A DNA stretch of 64,000 bases from Hirsutella rhossiliensis (lineage: Eukaryota > Ascomycota > Sordariomycetes > Hypocreales > Ophiocordycipitaceae). The notes below the pieces were generated by a model. The model did no database searches. It was not told the DNA's origin and was given only the letters and a program-made list of their open reading frames with translations. The translations under genes and the position numbers were made by a program. Shown in pieces: positions 24,011 to 36,799 of the stretch (positions are counted from its first letter, which is position 1; every line of letters starts with the position of its first letter). The stretch lies in NCBI RefSeq assembly GCF_020360975.1, contig NW_025408668.1, positions 2,852,001-2,916,000 of the forward strand, given 5' to 3'.

Positions 24011-25062
24011 CTAATAAGCTAAGCTAAGGTTATAGTTTAAGGGGGGGCTAGTTATTAGCTTTATCTTAGTTTAGTTTTAAGTTAGGTCTTATTTAATTAC
24101 GGTCTTTTAGTAGTAGGTCTTATTCTATAGCTATTAAGGTTAGTTTAATTAGGTTATATTAGTTTTATTTAGTCTATAGTTTAATCGGCGAGGTTTACGC
24201 TTAGTTTAGGTCTAGTTTAGTTAAAGCTATAGTCTTATTATCGTAGGTCCTCTCCTTTCCTAGATCGCCTTAGTAAGGGAAGTAGTTAGCTAGGGTAGTC
24301 TTAGTTAGGGCCGCTCTATCTCTAGCGCGACCCCGGTCTTATTATCTAGTATATCCGCGTATAGCCTCTAAGCTAGGTTAAACTAATAGAGCCTACCTAA
24401 GTAAAGGAACTATTATACTAGCGGCGCCGCTATCCTTTTCCCTTAAAGGCCCGCTCTTACGTTACCTATATCCTAGGCTTATATTAAGAGGGACTCCCTT
24501 ACCTTTACTATTAATAGATAGTTAATTATTATATAGTAGATAGTATCCTATCTTTATCTATAGGTATATATTAGCGAAACTATACTAAGGACCTATTAGT
24601 TAAAGAGGAAGTTATTAAGCCTAATCTTTCCTATATATATCTAAGTAATTATCGTACTAATATACTTAAGGAGGCCCTTATAACGGTTTAGCGTTATTAC
24701 CTTATTAAACTAAGGTAGGAAGTTAGTAGGGTAGAGGGTAGTTTAGTATTATTAGATCGCGTCTTTCCTAGCATTCTATTAAGCGGCCTATTTCTTATTT
24801 AGCCTTTTAAGCGACTTAGCTTTATCTAGGAGGTCGTCCGATCCTATCTAGCCCTAGACCCCCCTTATCTCCTCCGCGAGGGGGGGTCTACTCGGAGGTA
24901 GCGCCGCCGAGGGCCTGCTCTCTCCTTAGCGTTGCCTCCTTTTAAGTATGCCCGCGACCGCGTTAAACGCGCGTTAGATTTAGCCTAGGAGCCCTAAGTC
25001 CTCTAGCCTCTAGAGGGTATCTATTATTCTTTAGTTTAAGTAGAGGTCGATTAAGGGCACCC
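24010..25062 (-). pseudogene. LINE ORF2 C-terminus in L2a (broken)
   Basis: From 25062 leftward the frame reads VPLIDLYLN-stop-RIIDTL, the conserved region after the RT thumb of Tad/I-type ORF2. A helical stretch (DDLLDKAKSLKRLNKK) follows, then KGLLKYISTIIT and RLNNFLFN. Farther on comes the Cys/His-rich end of ORF2 with Cys now Tyr (VSLIYTY...DTIYYIIINY). The same frame, without insertions or deletions, runs in LINE L at 27088-27869, with differences of the RIP kind only. That copy joins directly to the RT domain, which shows what this piece is. Confidence 0.8.
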
Positions 25063-25063
25063 T

Positions 25064-27869
25064 TAGCTAAAGGGATAGTACTATTAACCTAGCTTAAGTA
25101 ATGCTAAATACTAAGATATAATATACTAGGCTTAACTTAAACCTAACTAGGTTAAACTATATCCCTTAAACTATTATATTATAAGTCGATACTTAAGCTT
25201 AAGTACTTAAACCGGCCCTAAGGTAAAAAAGAAGTAAAAGTAAAAGTAGTTAAAGCTAAGACTATATCCTAGCTAGGACTATATTAGCTAATACTTTAAA
25301 CGCTTAAAGATATCGACTAAGACCTAGACTATATCTTTACTACTTTAATATAAATTATAATAGCTATAGTTCCGCGCTAAAGGTAAGTATTACTTAAAGG
25401 TAATATATAGTTTACTTTAAAGGTAGGAAAGGTAATAAGGGAGGCTAAGAAGGTAAGAAGGAAGTATAAGTAAGAAAGGAGTAAGGCGAATTAAGAAGAC
25501 TTATATAAAGTATCTATAGCTTAGAAGTAAACTATCCGCGAGGTAAGGAGGGCTTACTAGTATAAGTTCTTAAAAAGAATTTAGCGCTAATAATACTAAG
25601 CTTTAAAATATAAAAAGGTAAGCTAGACTTTATAGTAAGCTATTACTAAAACCGACTTATATCTTATTACTAGTTAAAGAAAGTAAGGACTAACTAATAA
25701 AAACCTTTAAAAAGAAAGCTTAGATATTAGCCGCTAAGTTCTTTTTATTAAAAGCTAGTATAACCTAAGGGCTACCTTAGCTTATAGCTAAGGCGACCCT
25801 TATAATTAACTAATAGATCTAGCTAGCTAATATTATAATAGTATTAAGTAAGATAGTAAGCTAGAAAGTAATAAGTCTAGATAGTATCCCTTTAAGGTTT
25901 ATTAAGAAGTATAAACTAGCCTTAGTTTAGCGACTAGCTATAATCTTTAATACCTATACCTAACTCTTATATTTCCTAGGTTAGTTTTATAGCGTAAATA
26001 TAGTAGTAATTTAAAAGCTAGGTAAGAGGCTAGAAGCTTACTATATAGTAAGGGGATAGAGATTAATTTCCCTCTTACTTATAATAGGAAAAGTACTTAA
26101 GTAGATACTAGCTTAAAAGATTATAAGAATAGTAAAAGTAAATAGTATCTTACTAAATAAATAAATAAGGAATAAAAGGGAACGCTTTATAAAAGCAGCG
26201 ATCCTATTAATAATAAAACTAATATACGCGACCTAAGCTTAAAAGGGTATTATATTATTCTTATAGCTAGATATTAAGGGCGTATTTAATATAGTTAACT
26301 ATAATAAGCTTTTAAAGGAATTAAAGCTTAAAGGATACCTTAGATAGCTTATAAGCTTAATATAAAGCTTTATAAGTAATAAAAGATTAACCTTTTACTT
26401 TAATAAAAGGACTTTAAAGCTAACTTAAGTATTAATAAAAGTCTTTTAACGCTCCCTCCTATCCTTAATCTTATTTCTATACTATATAACCCCCTTATAT
26501 AAAAGGCTTAGTATAATATATAGTATTTATACTATTAGCTTCGCCGATAATATAAATATAGTAAGTATTAGACTTAATAAAGCTACTATAATAATATACT
26601 TAAAGGAAGCTTAAAAGGTATATATAAAGTAAGCGACTAAGTTTATAGTTACTTTTAAACTATTAAAGACTAAGTTAATATACTTTATATAAAGGAGATA
26701 AGCGATAACGATACTAGTCTACCTTAAAGCTAATATAGTAACTTTAGTCTAAGAGGCTTACTTACTAAGGGTTTAGGTATACTAGAAATTACGTTAAAAG
26801 GTATACTTAAAATAGCTCTAAGTAAAGATAAAGCGTTAAACTATAGCCTTAACTAAGCTCGCGGCGTTTATATAAGGCTATACCTTACTATATACTAAGG
26901 AAGTCTATAGTAAGGTAATTTAGTTTTTAATCTCCTACGCTATAGTTATATTCTATAAGATAACGCTTATAAGAAGGAAACTATATAAGATTATATAGGA
27001 CCTAGTATAGAACTAGTTAGCTTACCTTTAAGTAATAATAGGCGCTTACTATATAACCTTAGTTTATTAAGTTAAAGTAAAGGTATAAGTACCTTTAATT
27101 AACCTTTACTTAAACTAAAGAATAATAAATACCTTTTAAAGGCTAAAGGACTTAGGGCTCTTAGGCTAAATCTAATATACGTTTAATATAGTTATAGGTA
27201 TACTTAAAAAAAGGTAACGCTAAAGAGAGAGTAAGCCTTAATAGCGCTACCTCTAAGTAAGCCCTTCCTTATAAACGAGATAAGAGGGGTTTAGGGCTAG
27301 ATAGGATTAAACGACCTCCTAGATAAAGCTAAGTCGCTTAAAAGGCTAAATAAGGAATAGGCTGCTTAATAGAACGCTAAGAAAAACGCAATCTAATAAT
27401 ACTAAACTACCTTCTACCCTATTAAATTCCTACTATAATTTAATAAAGCGATAACGCTAAACTATTATAAGGGCCTCCTTAAGTATATTAGTATAGTAAT
27501 TACTTAAATATATATAGAAAAGATAAGGCTTAATAACTTCCTTTTTAACTAATAGGTCCTTAGTATAGTCTCGCTAATATATACTTATAAATAAAAATAA
27601 AATACTATCTACTATATAATAATTAACTATTTATTAATAGTAAGGGTAAGGGAGTCCCTCTTAATATAAGCTTAAGATATAAGTAATATAAGAGCGGGCC
27701 TTTAAAGGAAAAAGATAGTAGCGCCGCTAGTATAATAGTTCTTCCGCTTAAGTAAGCTTTACTAGTTTAACTTAGCTTAAAGGCTATATATAAATATATA
27801 GGATAATAAGACTAAGGTCGCGCTAGTAATAAAGCGGCCTTAACTAAGACTACCTTAGCTAACTATATT
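25064..27869 (+). mobile_element. LINE L, segment 2 (RT and C-terminal region of ORF2)
   Basis: Resumes LINE L after the L2a insertion. It ends at the ATATT target duplication of Copia C_b (27865-27869) and continues at 34217. The right part, from 27088, is the region duplicated in L2a. Confidence 0.88.
25078..27869 (+). pseudogene. LINE L ORF2, reverse transcriptase and C-terminal domain (broken)
   Basis: Reverse transcriptase used for target-primed insertion. Recognisable boxes are LDIKGVFNIVNYNKLLKEL at about 26267-26323 (the DIKGAFD motif with Asp changed to Asn), a damaged GxPQGSPLSP-like motif near 26430-26470, and SFADN at 26537-26551 (the FADD box with the second Asp as Asn). After the thumb it reads IIGAYYITLVY (about 27035) and runs directly into VPLINLYLN (27088). 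That join proves that the DNA from 27088 is LINE ORF2 and not a separate element. The frame resembles Tad/I-clade LINEs of fungi. It is dead through many TAA/TAG stops. Confidence 0.82.
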
Positions 27870-28346
27870 TCTCGTAAAGAGAGATACGAGAAGTATATAA
27901 AAAATATATAAAGGTGAAATTAAAAGTAAGGGGTTAGATAGGTAGGGCAGAGAGATTTAATTCTTATGGCAGTAGCAATTACGGTAAGGGAGTAATTATT
28001 GTATTACCTTTATTATCCTTCTTTCCTCTATCTAACGCCCCTCTTTATACCCGTCTAGCATCTTAATTAATAAAGAAGATCCTACTTAAAGAAGCTACTA
28101 ATATCCCTTTAACTACCGAGCTTTTTACCGGTTTTTCTCCTCCTTTCTAGCCGTTGCCGGTATATCCGTCTTATTTCTCGCTACCTCTATAGGAAGCTAT
28201 CGCTACTTCTGCTTCCCCTTATACCCCTACCCTCCTCTCTACACCTCCTTTTAGCTCCTTCCTTAAAACCTATTTTTTAGCTTCCTAGGTCCCTCGTACT
28301 AAGGGATATCTCTAAGAACTACGAAATTAGGCCACGCTTCGCGATA
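27870..28346 (-). repeat. 3' LTR of Copia C_b
   Basis: Matches 33736-34211. The adjoining interior is purine-rich on the minus strand (GCTAAGGGGG), the polypurine tract. Confidence 0.92.
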
Positions 28347-28649
28347 TACCCCCTTAGCTATAGCCTGCCCTTATAGAAAGGGTAAAGCTAAATACCTAGG
28401 CCGGTAAGCGTATAGAGGAGGTCTTAGTCTATACTTATCCCTTACTCGAGAAATCCGGGTTTTAGCCCTAGGCTCTTTTAGACCTACTTTAGGAAAAGGG
28501 GCCTTACGGAAGAAATTAAGTCCTATAAGAAAGGGGGGCTTCTCTAAGGATAAGTCCTTAAAAAGGGGGCCTTTAAGAAGAATAAGTCCTAATTAAGCTA
28601 GGGGCCCTCCTCTAGGATAAGTCCTAATTCCTCTCTTTAGCTATAGACG

Positions 28650-31600
28650 TCTCCTTCCTCCTATATACTATTAGCTCCTCTTATAGACTCTTAAGGCAGG
28701 CTTCTAAGGATAGCTTTTCTCGAACGTCTTCTAGCCTAATTTACTATAAAAAGATAGCTAGCTTCTACTTTAGTAGGGGCTTCGTAAGACCGTTAGCTTT
28801 TATTAATGCCGTTAGAACCTAACGGACGGAAATTAGTCCCCTTTAGACCTCTTAGCGTAACTAATACTAGTAGATATCGATATACCGTAGCTAGGTCGAT
28901 AGCTTACTATTTTCCTCCGTAAGAATTCGTATAGTCTACGTATTATCGTATTCTATAGCTAACGGGGACGGAATTTATAGTCGTAAAGATATTAGCAGCC
29001 GGCTAAGGAAAATCGCTTCTTTTAACGCTTCTAAAAGAGCTAGTAGCTCTGCCTCTATGCTTAATATAGTAATAGTAGCTTACTTCGAAGCTCTCTAAGT
29101 AATAGTTCCTCTAAAAAGGGATATAATATACCCCTATAAGCTCTTTCTATCTAAGGAATTGTCCGTAAAGGACGAATCGCTCGAATAAAGGAAGATTTCG
29201 GTAGCTAATTTCCTTCCCTGCCCTCCTAGGCGCAGACTATATAATCTCGTTAAATAGAGATAAAGGATAGCTTTATCTACTACTTCTTAATGCCTAGGGC
29301 TAGGATCCTAGTTATGCCTAGCTAGCCGGGAGACCGTAAAAGAGATATCTAGTCTAGTAGAAATAGCTAAAAAAAGCAGGGAGCCTACCTTCTATTAATA
29401 TTAGTGTTTCTCTTGCTCCCTAGCTTAAAAGGACGGATTAGGTAAAGCTCTTTATCTAATATAGGCGTAGAGGAAGCTTCTTATCGAGGGAATTAAGGAG
29501 GAATTTATAAGCGACCTTATCGATATAGGCGTCTTAGGTAAGCTAGATAGTCCGTTAGGACCTATTCCGAAGGATTCGTATCCCTAGGAACTACTTTAGC
29601 TCCCCTAGCCTAGTTATCTTATACCTTTATTATAGGCCTCGTATAGCCTCCTTAGCAGCAGCCTCTTCCTCTTTTAGGTAGGCCTAGATAATATCGTCGA
29701 CGTAGAAGAAGACCGTGATTTTACCCTTCTATATTATATACGGTTCCTAAGGGACTTTCTTAAAGCCTAGGGCTTTAAGGGAACCTATTAAATGCTATTA
29801 CTAAAGAAGGGGTAATCTTCGTAGTCCGTATAGAGCTTTCCTAAGCTATAGAACCTTTCCTAGTTATTAGAAACTAAGAAGAAGTTATATATAGATAACT
29901 TCTTCTTCCTTAAGTAGGTAGTTAATAAAAGCGTTAACTATATCTATCTAATCGAGTTCGAGGTCGAATTCTACTACTATAGCTATAAGGGTCCGAAAAG
30001 ACATCCCTACTAGGGTAGTTGCCCTAGTAGGTAGATCCCCTTTTTCCTATTAATTCCCGTAGATAACTAGCCAGGCTTTATACTTCTAAAGGAAGCTATA
30101 TTTATTAGTCTTATAGATAAAGACCTACTTATAGCTAAGGACCTATTTTCCTCTTGCTTTTTCCTTAAGGACCTCTTCGAAAGACCCTATCTCTTCGTAT
30201 AAGGCTAGGTGGTCTCTCTAGGCCTAGAAAAACTAGTCTCTTAAAGGGTGTTTTTCTAGCTACTTCTAGTTTGCTAGTAGGTCTAGGAGGTCTCTTTTAT
30301 ATACCTTCCTTACTAATAGCTATAGCTTGAAAAGCCGGCCTACTATAAGCGCTCCGTAGGAACCGTCTTCTATTAGCGTTAGGTAGAAGTCGGAAAAACG
30401 ATTAAAATAGGGGAGAGGTTAGTCTTCTTTAGTATCCGTATCGGGCCCTATACCTTCCTTTGCTTCTCGAAGCAGGGATATAAAGGCAGCCGGGTAATCC
30501 TTCGAGAGAGGTGCCTTTCCTACCCCCTTAGGGGTCGAGACGGGAAGACTAACTAAAAAAGCTGCTTCTAGATCTTCTTCTTACGTAGGAGGAGGCGTAG
30601 GTAGGTAGGCGTATTCTAGCTCTACCGCTTTTCTATAGTCTCCTTCTTCGTCTAGATTATCTAATCTAGCAGCTTCCTCTTCTTCGAAGTCGGCGTTATC
30701 CTCGACTACTTCGACGTCGGTTTCTTCTTCCGTTTCCTTGTCTAGGACCTCTTCTTAAGACTATTAGGAAGGGGGGATTTAAATCTTCTAAATTAGCTAA
30801 CGTTAAGAGAGTAAGAGGGGCTATTAATCCCTCTTTCCGTTAAAGAAGCTAGATTCGTCGAAAATTATATCCCTAGTTAAAATAACCTTCCGTAAAAGAG
30901 GAATCTAGATCTAGAAGATATTCGTAGAATTATAACTAATAAGGTAACTAATAAAGGCTCTAGGATTAAGCTTTCTTTTCTTCTTCCTTTTTAGCTATAT
31001 ATCGGTAGTTATTACGTATGCCTTATAGCCGTAGGCACGAAGGTAGGCTAGCGAGGCCCTCTTCTTTATAAAGAGCTTAAGGGGGGATTTCTAGTCTATT
31101 CCTTAGTTTAGTTCCCTAGGGTCCTTAGGGTCCCTAGGGGTCCGGTTCTAAAGGTAATAGGCGGTCTTAACGACTTCCCTCTAAAGGTCGTATAGAAGCT
31201 TTATAGTAAGTCTTATCGTACGGGCCCTTTCTATTATAGCACCCCCTAATCTTTCTACCCCTCCGTTCTAGGCCTAGGTATTCGGTGCTAATAGGAGGGG
31301 TAAAATGCCCCTTTTTCGAAGCTAATTTAAGATATCCTTTATAAATAGCTCTCCGTTAGACCGTATCTTTTTTACCTTATAGCTAAAGTAGGATTTTATC
31401 TAGTTAATAAAGTCCCGGAGGGCAGACTAGTTATACTTACTTAGGTAGGTCCGTAAGAAATAGGGGAAAACTATCCCTAAAAAGGCGTCTATAAAAAACA
31501 TTACCCTAACGAAGCTTTCCTAATCCCTAGAGACGTCGGTCTAGTCGACCTAAATTTCCTTATACGGCTAGTCCGGCCGTAAAGGCGTTCGTCTAGAAAT

Positions 31601-33589
31601 TCGTCTCCTAGTCTTTCCTTAGCCGTAGTGTTCGCATTCGACGGTCTTTAGGCCCCTTATTCGTACGCCCTATTATTGGCCTAGCTTATATAAAGCTAGG
31701 GGGCCTAGGTAACCGAGTTATACGTACTAAAGAATGCCGTCTCCTTAGGCTGCTAAAAGAGGGTCTTTTATAGTAGACCTATTCCTCCTAGTAGGGAAAG
31801 CTAACTTCTCGAGTATTTCCTTCCTATAAATAGGTTAGAATTCGAGAACGAATTAACCGAATTTCTCCTCGATAAGCCTAATAGTCTGATTCTTTTAGAC
31901 TAGCCTCGTAGGCTTAGACGTTGTATCCTAGAAGATTCCTTCCTCTTAAAGAAGGCGGAAGGAAATTAGGCTTATTAAAAATTAAGGGTAAAAAGCTACC
32001 CTTTTTCTTCGAAGAATTCGCATAGATCTATTAGGTAATTTTATCGTAAAATTCACCCTTCTATATCCTTCTATCCGTACGGTTAATTCCCTAGCAATAA
32101 GATATTCCCTTCGTGCCTTCTTAAAGGACCGGAATCGTAAGAGTATATTATAGATATCGAGGGAAGCACTAGAGTTAAGGATAGCTGATTTTCGTAGGGG
32201 ATAGTTAGAGGGTCCTAATAGTTAGTCTTACTAATCTATAGGGAAGACGAATACCGGATTTACTATACTAATGATTTTTCCTCGAATTTACGGCTTAAAT
32301 AAGGGCAGCGGCGTTAGTTGCTATTTCTTAGCAACCCGAATCTCGTCTATTTTCTTCTATAACGAGGGGTCCTCCTTAAGAGACTATTATATCGTTTCTT
32401 ATAGCCTCTTTAAAGGGTTAAATCCTTTAGGTCGGTTTTCCTTAAAAACCTACTAGCATTATAATAATCGATGGCCTAGGGATTTATAGGCTAGGCAGCT
32501 ATTTCGTCGTCTAGTCTTCTATTTCTTCGAGGAATCCTCGTCCCGATCCGGAAGGTCTACTTAAAAACCCCTCCTTTTTACCCCTTATTATTAATTTTAA
32601 TAAAGAGGTTCGATTTCGACTAGTTCCTTAATTTTTCGACTAACGAACTAAAAGGTCTATTAGGGGACTAGTCGGGCCGTTCTAATAGACGGGGCTAGGG
32701 CCGGGCCCGGAGTAAGATACGAAGCCGGGGCTAGGACCGGGGCAGCCGTTAAAGACGGTGTTAAGGCTCTTAAGGGAGGTAGAGCCGGAGGGGCAACAGC
32801 CGCAGCAGCAGCAGCGGGAACCGCAGCAATAGGGGCTATAGCAGCTGCAGTAGCAGTAGGTCGAGCCGTCTAGGTCGAGTGCTAGCTATAAAGGAATAAG
32901 ACTACTTATTATTGCACTCTAGTAGCCTCTTCGTTTAGTTCCCGGCTAGCTTCTCGAAAGATAGTTAAGTAACCGTTACTAATAAGCTTTATTAGCAGAG
33001 ATATATCCCGTAGCTACTAGCCGGAAAGAGCTTCTATAAGGAAGTATTAGTTAGCTTCCTTAAGGATTTCTTCCTACTTAGCTAGCTATAAAGAAGCTAG
33101 TAGGTTCTTAGCAGAAAAGGCTCCTAGGTAGGCTATATAGGTCTTCCTAATACGGTTAGTTATATAGCCCCTCGAGGGAGCTATCGAGGTCTCGAGCTTT
33201 AAAAGCTACTACCTAGGAGTCTCTTCCTCTTAAAGAGAGATTAGCTTTACGGCACTAACGGATTCCGTTATTGCCGTATAAGCAGTAGTTAGCAGCTTCG
33301 TCTTATAAAGGTATTCCTTTCGGTGACTCTCGTAGTCGCCTAAGGCAGCAGAAAAAGCTCTCTACTATATAGAGGTTAGCTCGGAGAAGAGGGAAGCTCC
33401 CTCTATAAATTCTATTGCTCTAGGACAAAGAAGGGGCTCGAGAGGGTCCTACTTATTAGAGAAGACTAAATTATAGATAGTTCTATCTATACGAGCCCGT
33501 AGCTCCTTTACCTACTTATCCTAATCTTAGGGCTCTATAAGAATCGTCCTATAGACCGTAGGGACGGTAAAGGAGTCGGTTTTCGTTAT
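28650..33589 (-). pseudogene. gag-pol of Copia C_b (broken)
   Basis: Gag, protease, integrase, RT and RNase H of the C family, minus strand, assigned by alignment with C_e. The RT box at 29704-29693 reads YVDD, so both catalytic Asp are intact here, unlike in C_a (YVNN). A compositionally biased Gag segment near 32900-32700 is built on CAG/GCA/GCC codons. The start is placed at an ATA triplet (33589-33587) equivalent to the inferred start of C_e. Stops are mostly TAG/TAA. It is intermediate in damage between C_a and C_e. Confidence 0.8.
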
Positions 33590-33735
33590 CGTTGCGAAAG
33601 AGGGGGGGCAGAAAAGTTAGTTAAAAATCGGCTTTTCTAGTAAGAGGGGTAAAAGGAAGCTACGAGGGATATAAGAAAGGTGCCTTTTATAGTAGCCGGA
33701 AGGTATAGGAATTCTATTCCTCCCGGGCTTATAAC

Positions 33736-34211
33736 TCTCGCAAAGAGAGATATAAGAAGTATATAAAAATATATAAAGGTAAAATTAGAAGTAAAGGGTC
33801 GGATAGGCAGGGCAGAGAGATTTAATTCTTATAGTAGCAGCAATTGCAGTAGGGGAGTAATTATTATATTGCCTTTATTATCCTTCTTTCCTCTATCTAA
33901 CGCCCTTCTTTATACCCGTCTAGCATCTTAATTAATAAAGAAGATCCTACTTAAAGAAGCTACTAATATCCCTTTAACTACCGAGCTTTTTGCCGGTTTT
34001 TCTCCTCCTTTCTAGCCGTTGCCGGCATATCCGTCTTATCTCTCGCTACCTCTATAGGAAGCTATCGCTACTTTTGCTTCCCCTTATACCCCTACCCTCC
34101 TCTCTACACCTCCTTTTAGCTCCTTCCTTAAAACCTGTTTTTTAGCTTCCTAGGTCCCTCGTACTAAGGGATATCTCCGAGAACTATAAAATTAGGCCAC
34201 GCTTCGCGATA
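33736..34211 (-). repeat. 5' LTR of Copia C_b
   Basis: 476 bases; on the minus strand it starts TATCGCGAAGCGTGGCC and is followed by GTTATAAGCCCGGG, the likely primer binding site. Confidence 0.92.
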
Positions 34212-36147
34212 ATATTCTTTACTAAAGCGACCTAGGAAAAAGAAAGGACTTATAATAATAAGATTATAGTATTAGCTAAACTAAACCTAAACTAAGTATA
34301 AACCTCGCCGCTTAAACTATAAACTAAATAAAACTAAGGAGACCGAACTAAGCTAGCTTTAATAGCTATTAAATAAAACCTATTATTAAAAGACTATAAT
34401 TAAATAAGACCTAACTTAAAACTAAACTAAGATAAAGCTAATAACTAGCCTTTAAATTATAACCTTAGATTAACTTATTAGTAGTAATATCTACCTTACT
34501 ATTATAATAAGAATAATAAGACCCTTTTAAGGTAGCTTATAAGGTATAAGAAAAGTAACTTAAGACTTATAAGGAGTATAAGGACTACTACTATTATAAG
34601 AAGCTTAATAATAGCTAGCTAGGCCTAACCTTAAACCTAAACTAAAGCTAGTTTAGATAGCTAACTTATAAGATAAAGTAATAATTAAGGACTATATTAA
34701 GGTAAGACCTATACCGGCGGCGGCGTAAAGGCGGTTGCTATAGCCTATATTATAACTATAAATCTAATTAAGGTTAAGATAAGTAATAATCTTAGCTAAG
34801 ACTAAACCGCGATAACTATAAAGACACTATTAAATAAAGTTAAGAACGTTAGTAAGGTTAATAGGTAATATAAGGTAGGGACGCTTTAAGGTAAGTTTAG
34901 TAATAGGAGAACTGCTAGGCTATAGCTCGATATTAAAGCTAATTAAAAGGGATATAATAAGATCTTAAACTAACTTTAAGATAGCCGCGGGTATAAAAAT
35001 AATAGCGGACCTCTTAGCCCTAGTATTAAATAAGGCCTTAAATATAATAAGCGCCTTACCCTTACCCTTACCCTTCCCTTTTTTAAAGGAGGCTAGACTA
35101 AGCTTAGTACGATTATCGCTATTATCCTTACTATTATAGTTATCGCTAGTAATAAAATAAAAATAGTTAATAAGATTATTAACTACTATAAAGGTTTTTT
35201 AAGTAACTAAGAGTAACTTAGGCTTAACTTAGGCTAGGGTCTTAATAGTATCGCTAAATTTACCTAAGTACTTCTTTAAGAACTTATATATATAACGGGT
35301 ATTATTTATAAAATAAGTAAAAGCTATAGTAAGCGTTTTAATATTCTTAGCTATTATAGCTAAACTAAGAGCAGACTTACTTAATACGCCCTTACCCTTA
35401 GTAGTAAGGGCCTTCTACTTAACGTAAATATAAGTCTTTAAAGTAGCGTAGTAAAGGCACTCTTATACTAAACCCTTAATAAGAAAGGGATAGTTAACCT
35501 TAAACTAAGCTTAGTAGAAGGCGGATATAGCCTCTTAACCTTTAAAGGTAATCTAAATATAAATTAGCGCTAAACTTAAACTATACTATAATAAGATAGA
35601 GATACTTACTTAGTAATAAGACTAGTTAAAGTTAGCGTAAGCGATATATACTTTAGCCTTTATAGCTATTAAAGTTAGTAAAAGTATTAAAAGTAAGACT
35701 AACCTAAGATATATCTAGGACTATTACTTATAAGACTAGTTTTAATAGCTAGCGAAGGACTTATAGGTAAGCTTACTAATAAGGCGCTTAATATATATAA
35801 AATATAAGATAGAGCGCTTTAAACCCGCTATAGTAGCGACCTTTTTATAAGAGGGGGCTTAGGAGGGGGCGAGCCGCTACTACCTAAGTTAGCTTCTTAG
35901 TTAGATATTATAAAATAAAGTTAAGAGATTTAAGTATAGTACTAGTAAGACCTAAGGATAGGGAAATAAGATAGGTAGGATTCTAAGCTTATATAAAGGA
36001 TAATAAATAAAGAGGTAAGAGGAGATAAGAATAAAACTATAAGGGGAGGGTAGGTATATATATATATAAGCTAGGCGCACGTAGTTAATAACTACGCGAT
36101 AAATAGTAAATATAGACTACTATACCCTTAATTAGGAAGTCGCGTAG
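34212..36147 (+). mobile_element. LINE L, segment 3 (end of ORF2 and 3' region with antisense ORF)
   Basis: Continues LINE L after Copia C_b and breaks at the Copia D insertion, with the CGTAG duplication at 36143-36147. It aligns, inverted, with L2a 24.28-23.19 kb and 15.35-14.49 kb and reads uninterrupted across the gypsy A2 insertion point near 35.3 kb. ORF2 ends in the first few hundred bases. The rest is the 3' region. Confidence 0.85.
34700..35900 (-). pseudogene. antisense ORF of LINE L, uninterrupted copy (unknown protein, heavily mutated)
   Basis: The same opposite-strand frame as in L2a, here not split by gypsy A2 but more strongly mutated. On the minus strand the Lys-Gly repeat lies near 35065-35040, and the block equivalent to IKTLA followed by a short TYFIDNT-like stretch lies near 35330-35290. 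Alignment with L2a is collinear, which shows that the frame is an integral part of the LINE 3' region. Start and end are approximate. I know of no function. Confidence 0.45.
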
Positions 36148-36715
36148 TATAAGGAACGGTGTTCCTACTATAAATAAAGCAGCTATAATATACTCTCCCG
36201 ATTATATAAGCTAATAAGTAGTATATTAATTATAGACAAAATCTTATCCTATAGAGCAAGAATCGCTCGTTATTTTGCATATTATTATATATTAAACGGG
36301 TTGCCGGTTATCGTATAATCGGGAATCGAAGGAATAGAGCTAGCTTAGAATACTAGCTAAGACCTCTTAAGAACACCGGCACGACCAACCTCCTTTAAAC
36401 ACGAATATTAGTAGAACTAAGACACTTCTAGATTTACTCGAGGTATCACGGAATTACCTAGTCTTAGGGCTATACGGCAGCCTAAATCTAGTCCCGAAAG
36501 GTTCTTCCGTTTAGCTACGATTATCTATATAAGATAGTATGTCCGCTAGTAGATAGATAGAGTATTATTAACTTTAATACCTCTTCTATATACTAATATA
36601 CTACTAATAAATTCCGTTGAAAATCCTACCTTATACTCCTTCCTCCCCTTTATTACGTAGTCTTACGTAATTCCTTAATTTCCTAAAATTCCGCTTTTAC
36701 TTATATACCTAAAGA
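36148..36715 (+). repeat. 5' LTR of Copia D
   Basis: Starts TATAAGGAACGGTGTTCC and is followed by GGTTATAAGCC, a likely tRNA primer site similar to that of family C. It differs from 41633-42200 mainly by C/T and G/A changes. Confidence 0.93.
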
Positions 36716-36799
36716 GGTTATAAGCCTAGCTTGCTCCTTTTAAGCTAGGAAATTAACTACTTATGCCTTTAAAATTCCTCGTCGAAATATTCAATTAAA

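Larger units (their letters stand above)
13990..25063 (-). mobile_element. LINE fragment L2a, 5'-truncated, inserted into LINE L and split by gypsy A2
   Basis: The last about 3.2 kb of the same LINE family in inverted orientation: 13990-15356 plus 23182-25063. The 3' end is the (TTA)n run at 13990, a (TAA)n tail on the minus strand. The 5' end at 25063 is truncated inside ORF2, at the point equivalent to 27088 in LINE L. A perfect 14-base duplication flanks it. It is GC-richer than its surroundings. It consists of the ORF2 C-terminus, then a long 3' region that holds an opposite-strand reading frame. Confidence 0.85.
27870..34211 (-). mobile_element. complete Ty1/Copia element C_b
   Basis: A full minus-strand Copia element of about 6.3 kb with 477- and 476-base LTRs. 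It is flanked by a perfect ATATT duplication (27865-27869 and 34212-34216). The empty site is represented in L2a near 24285, which reads through without the insertion. Mutation is moderate: CpA and CpG sites survive better than in C_a (for example in the Gag repeat near 32800) but less well than in C_e. Confidence 0.95.

Noticed and set aside
23182..25063. A separate new 3.2-kb mobile element (L2) with two convergent ORFs and no RT
   Set aside because: The frame of its minus-strand ORF is continuous with the RT of LINE L at 27035-27088, so L2a and L2c are 5'-truncated copies of that LINE. Only the opposite-strand frame remains unexplained.
32271..32456. Plus-strand frame of 61 codons
   Set aside because: Antisense shadow of C_b gag-pol.
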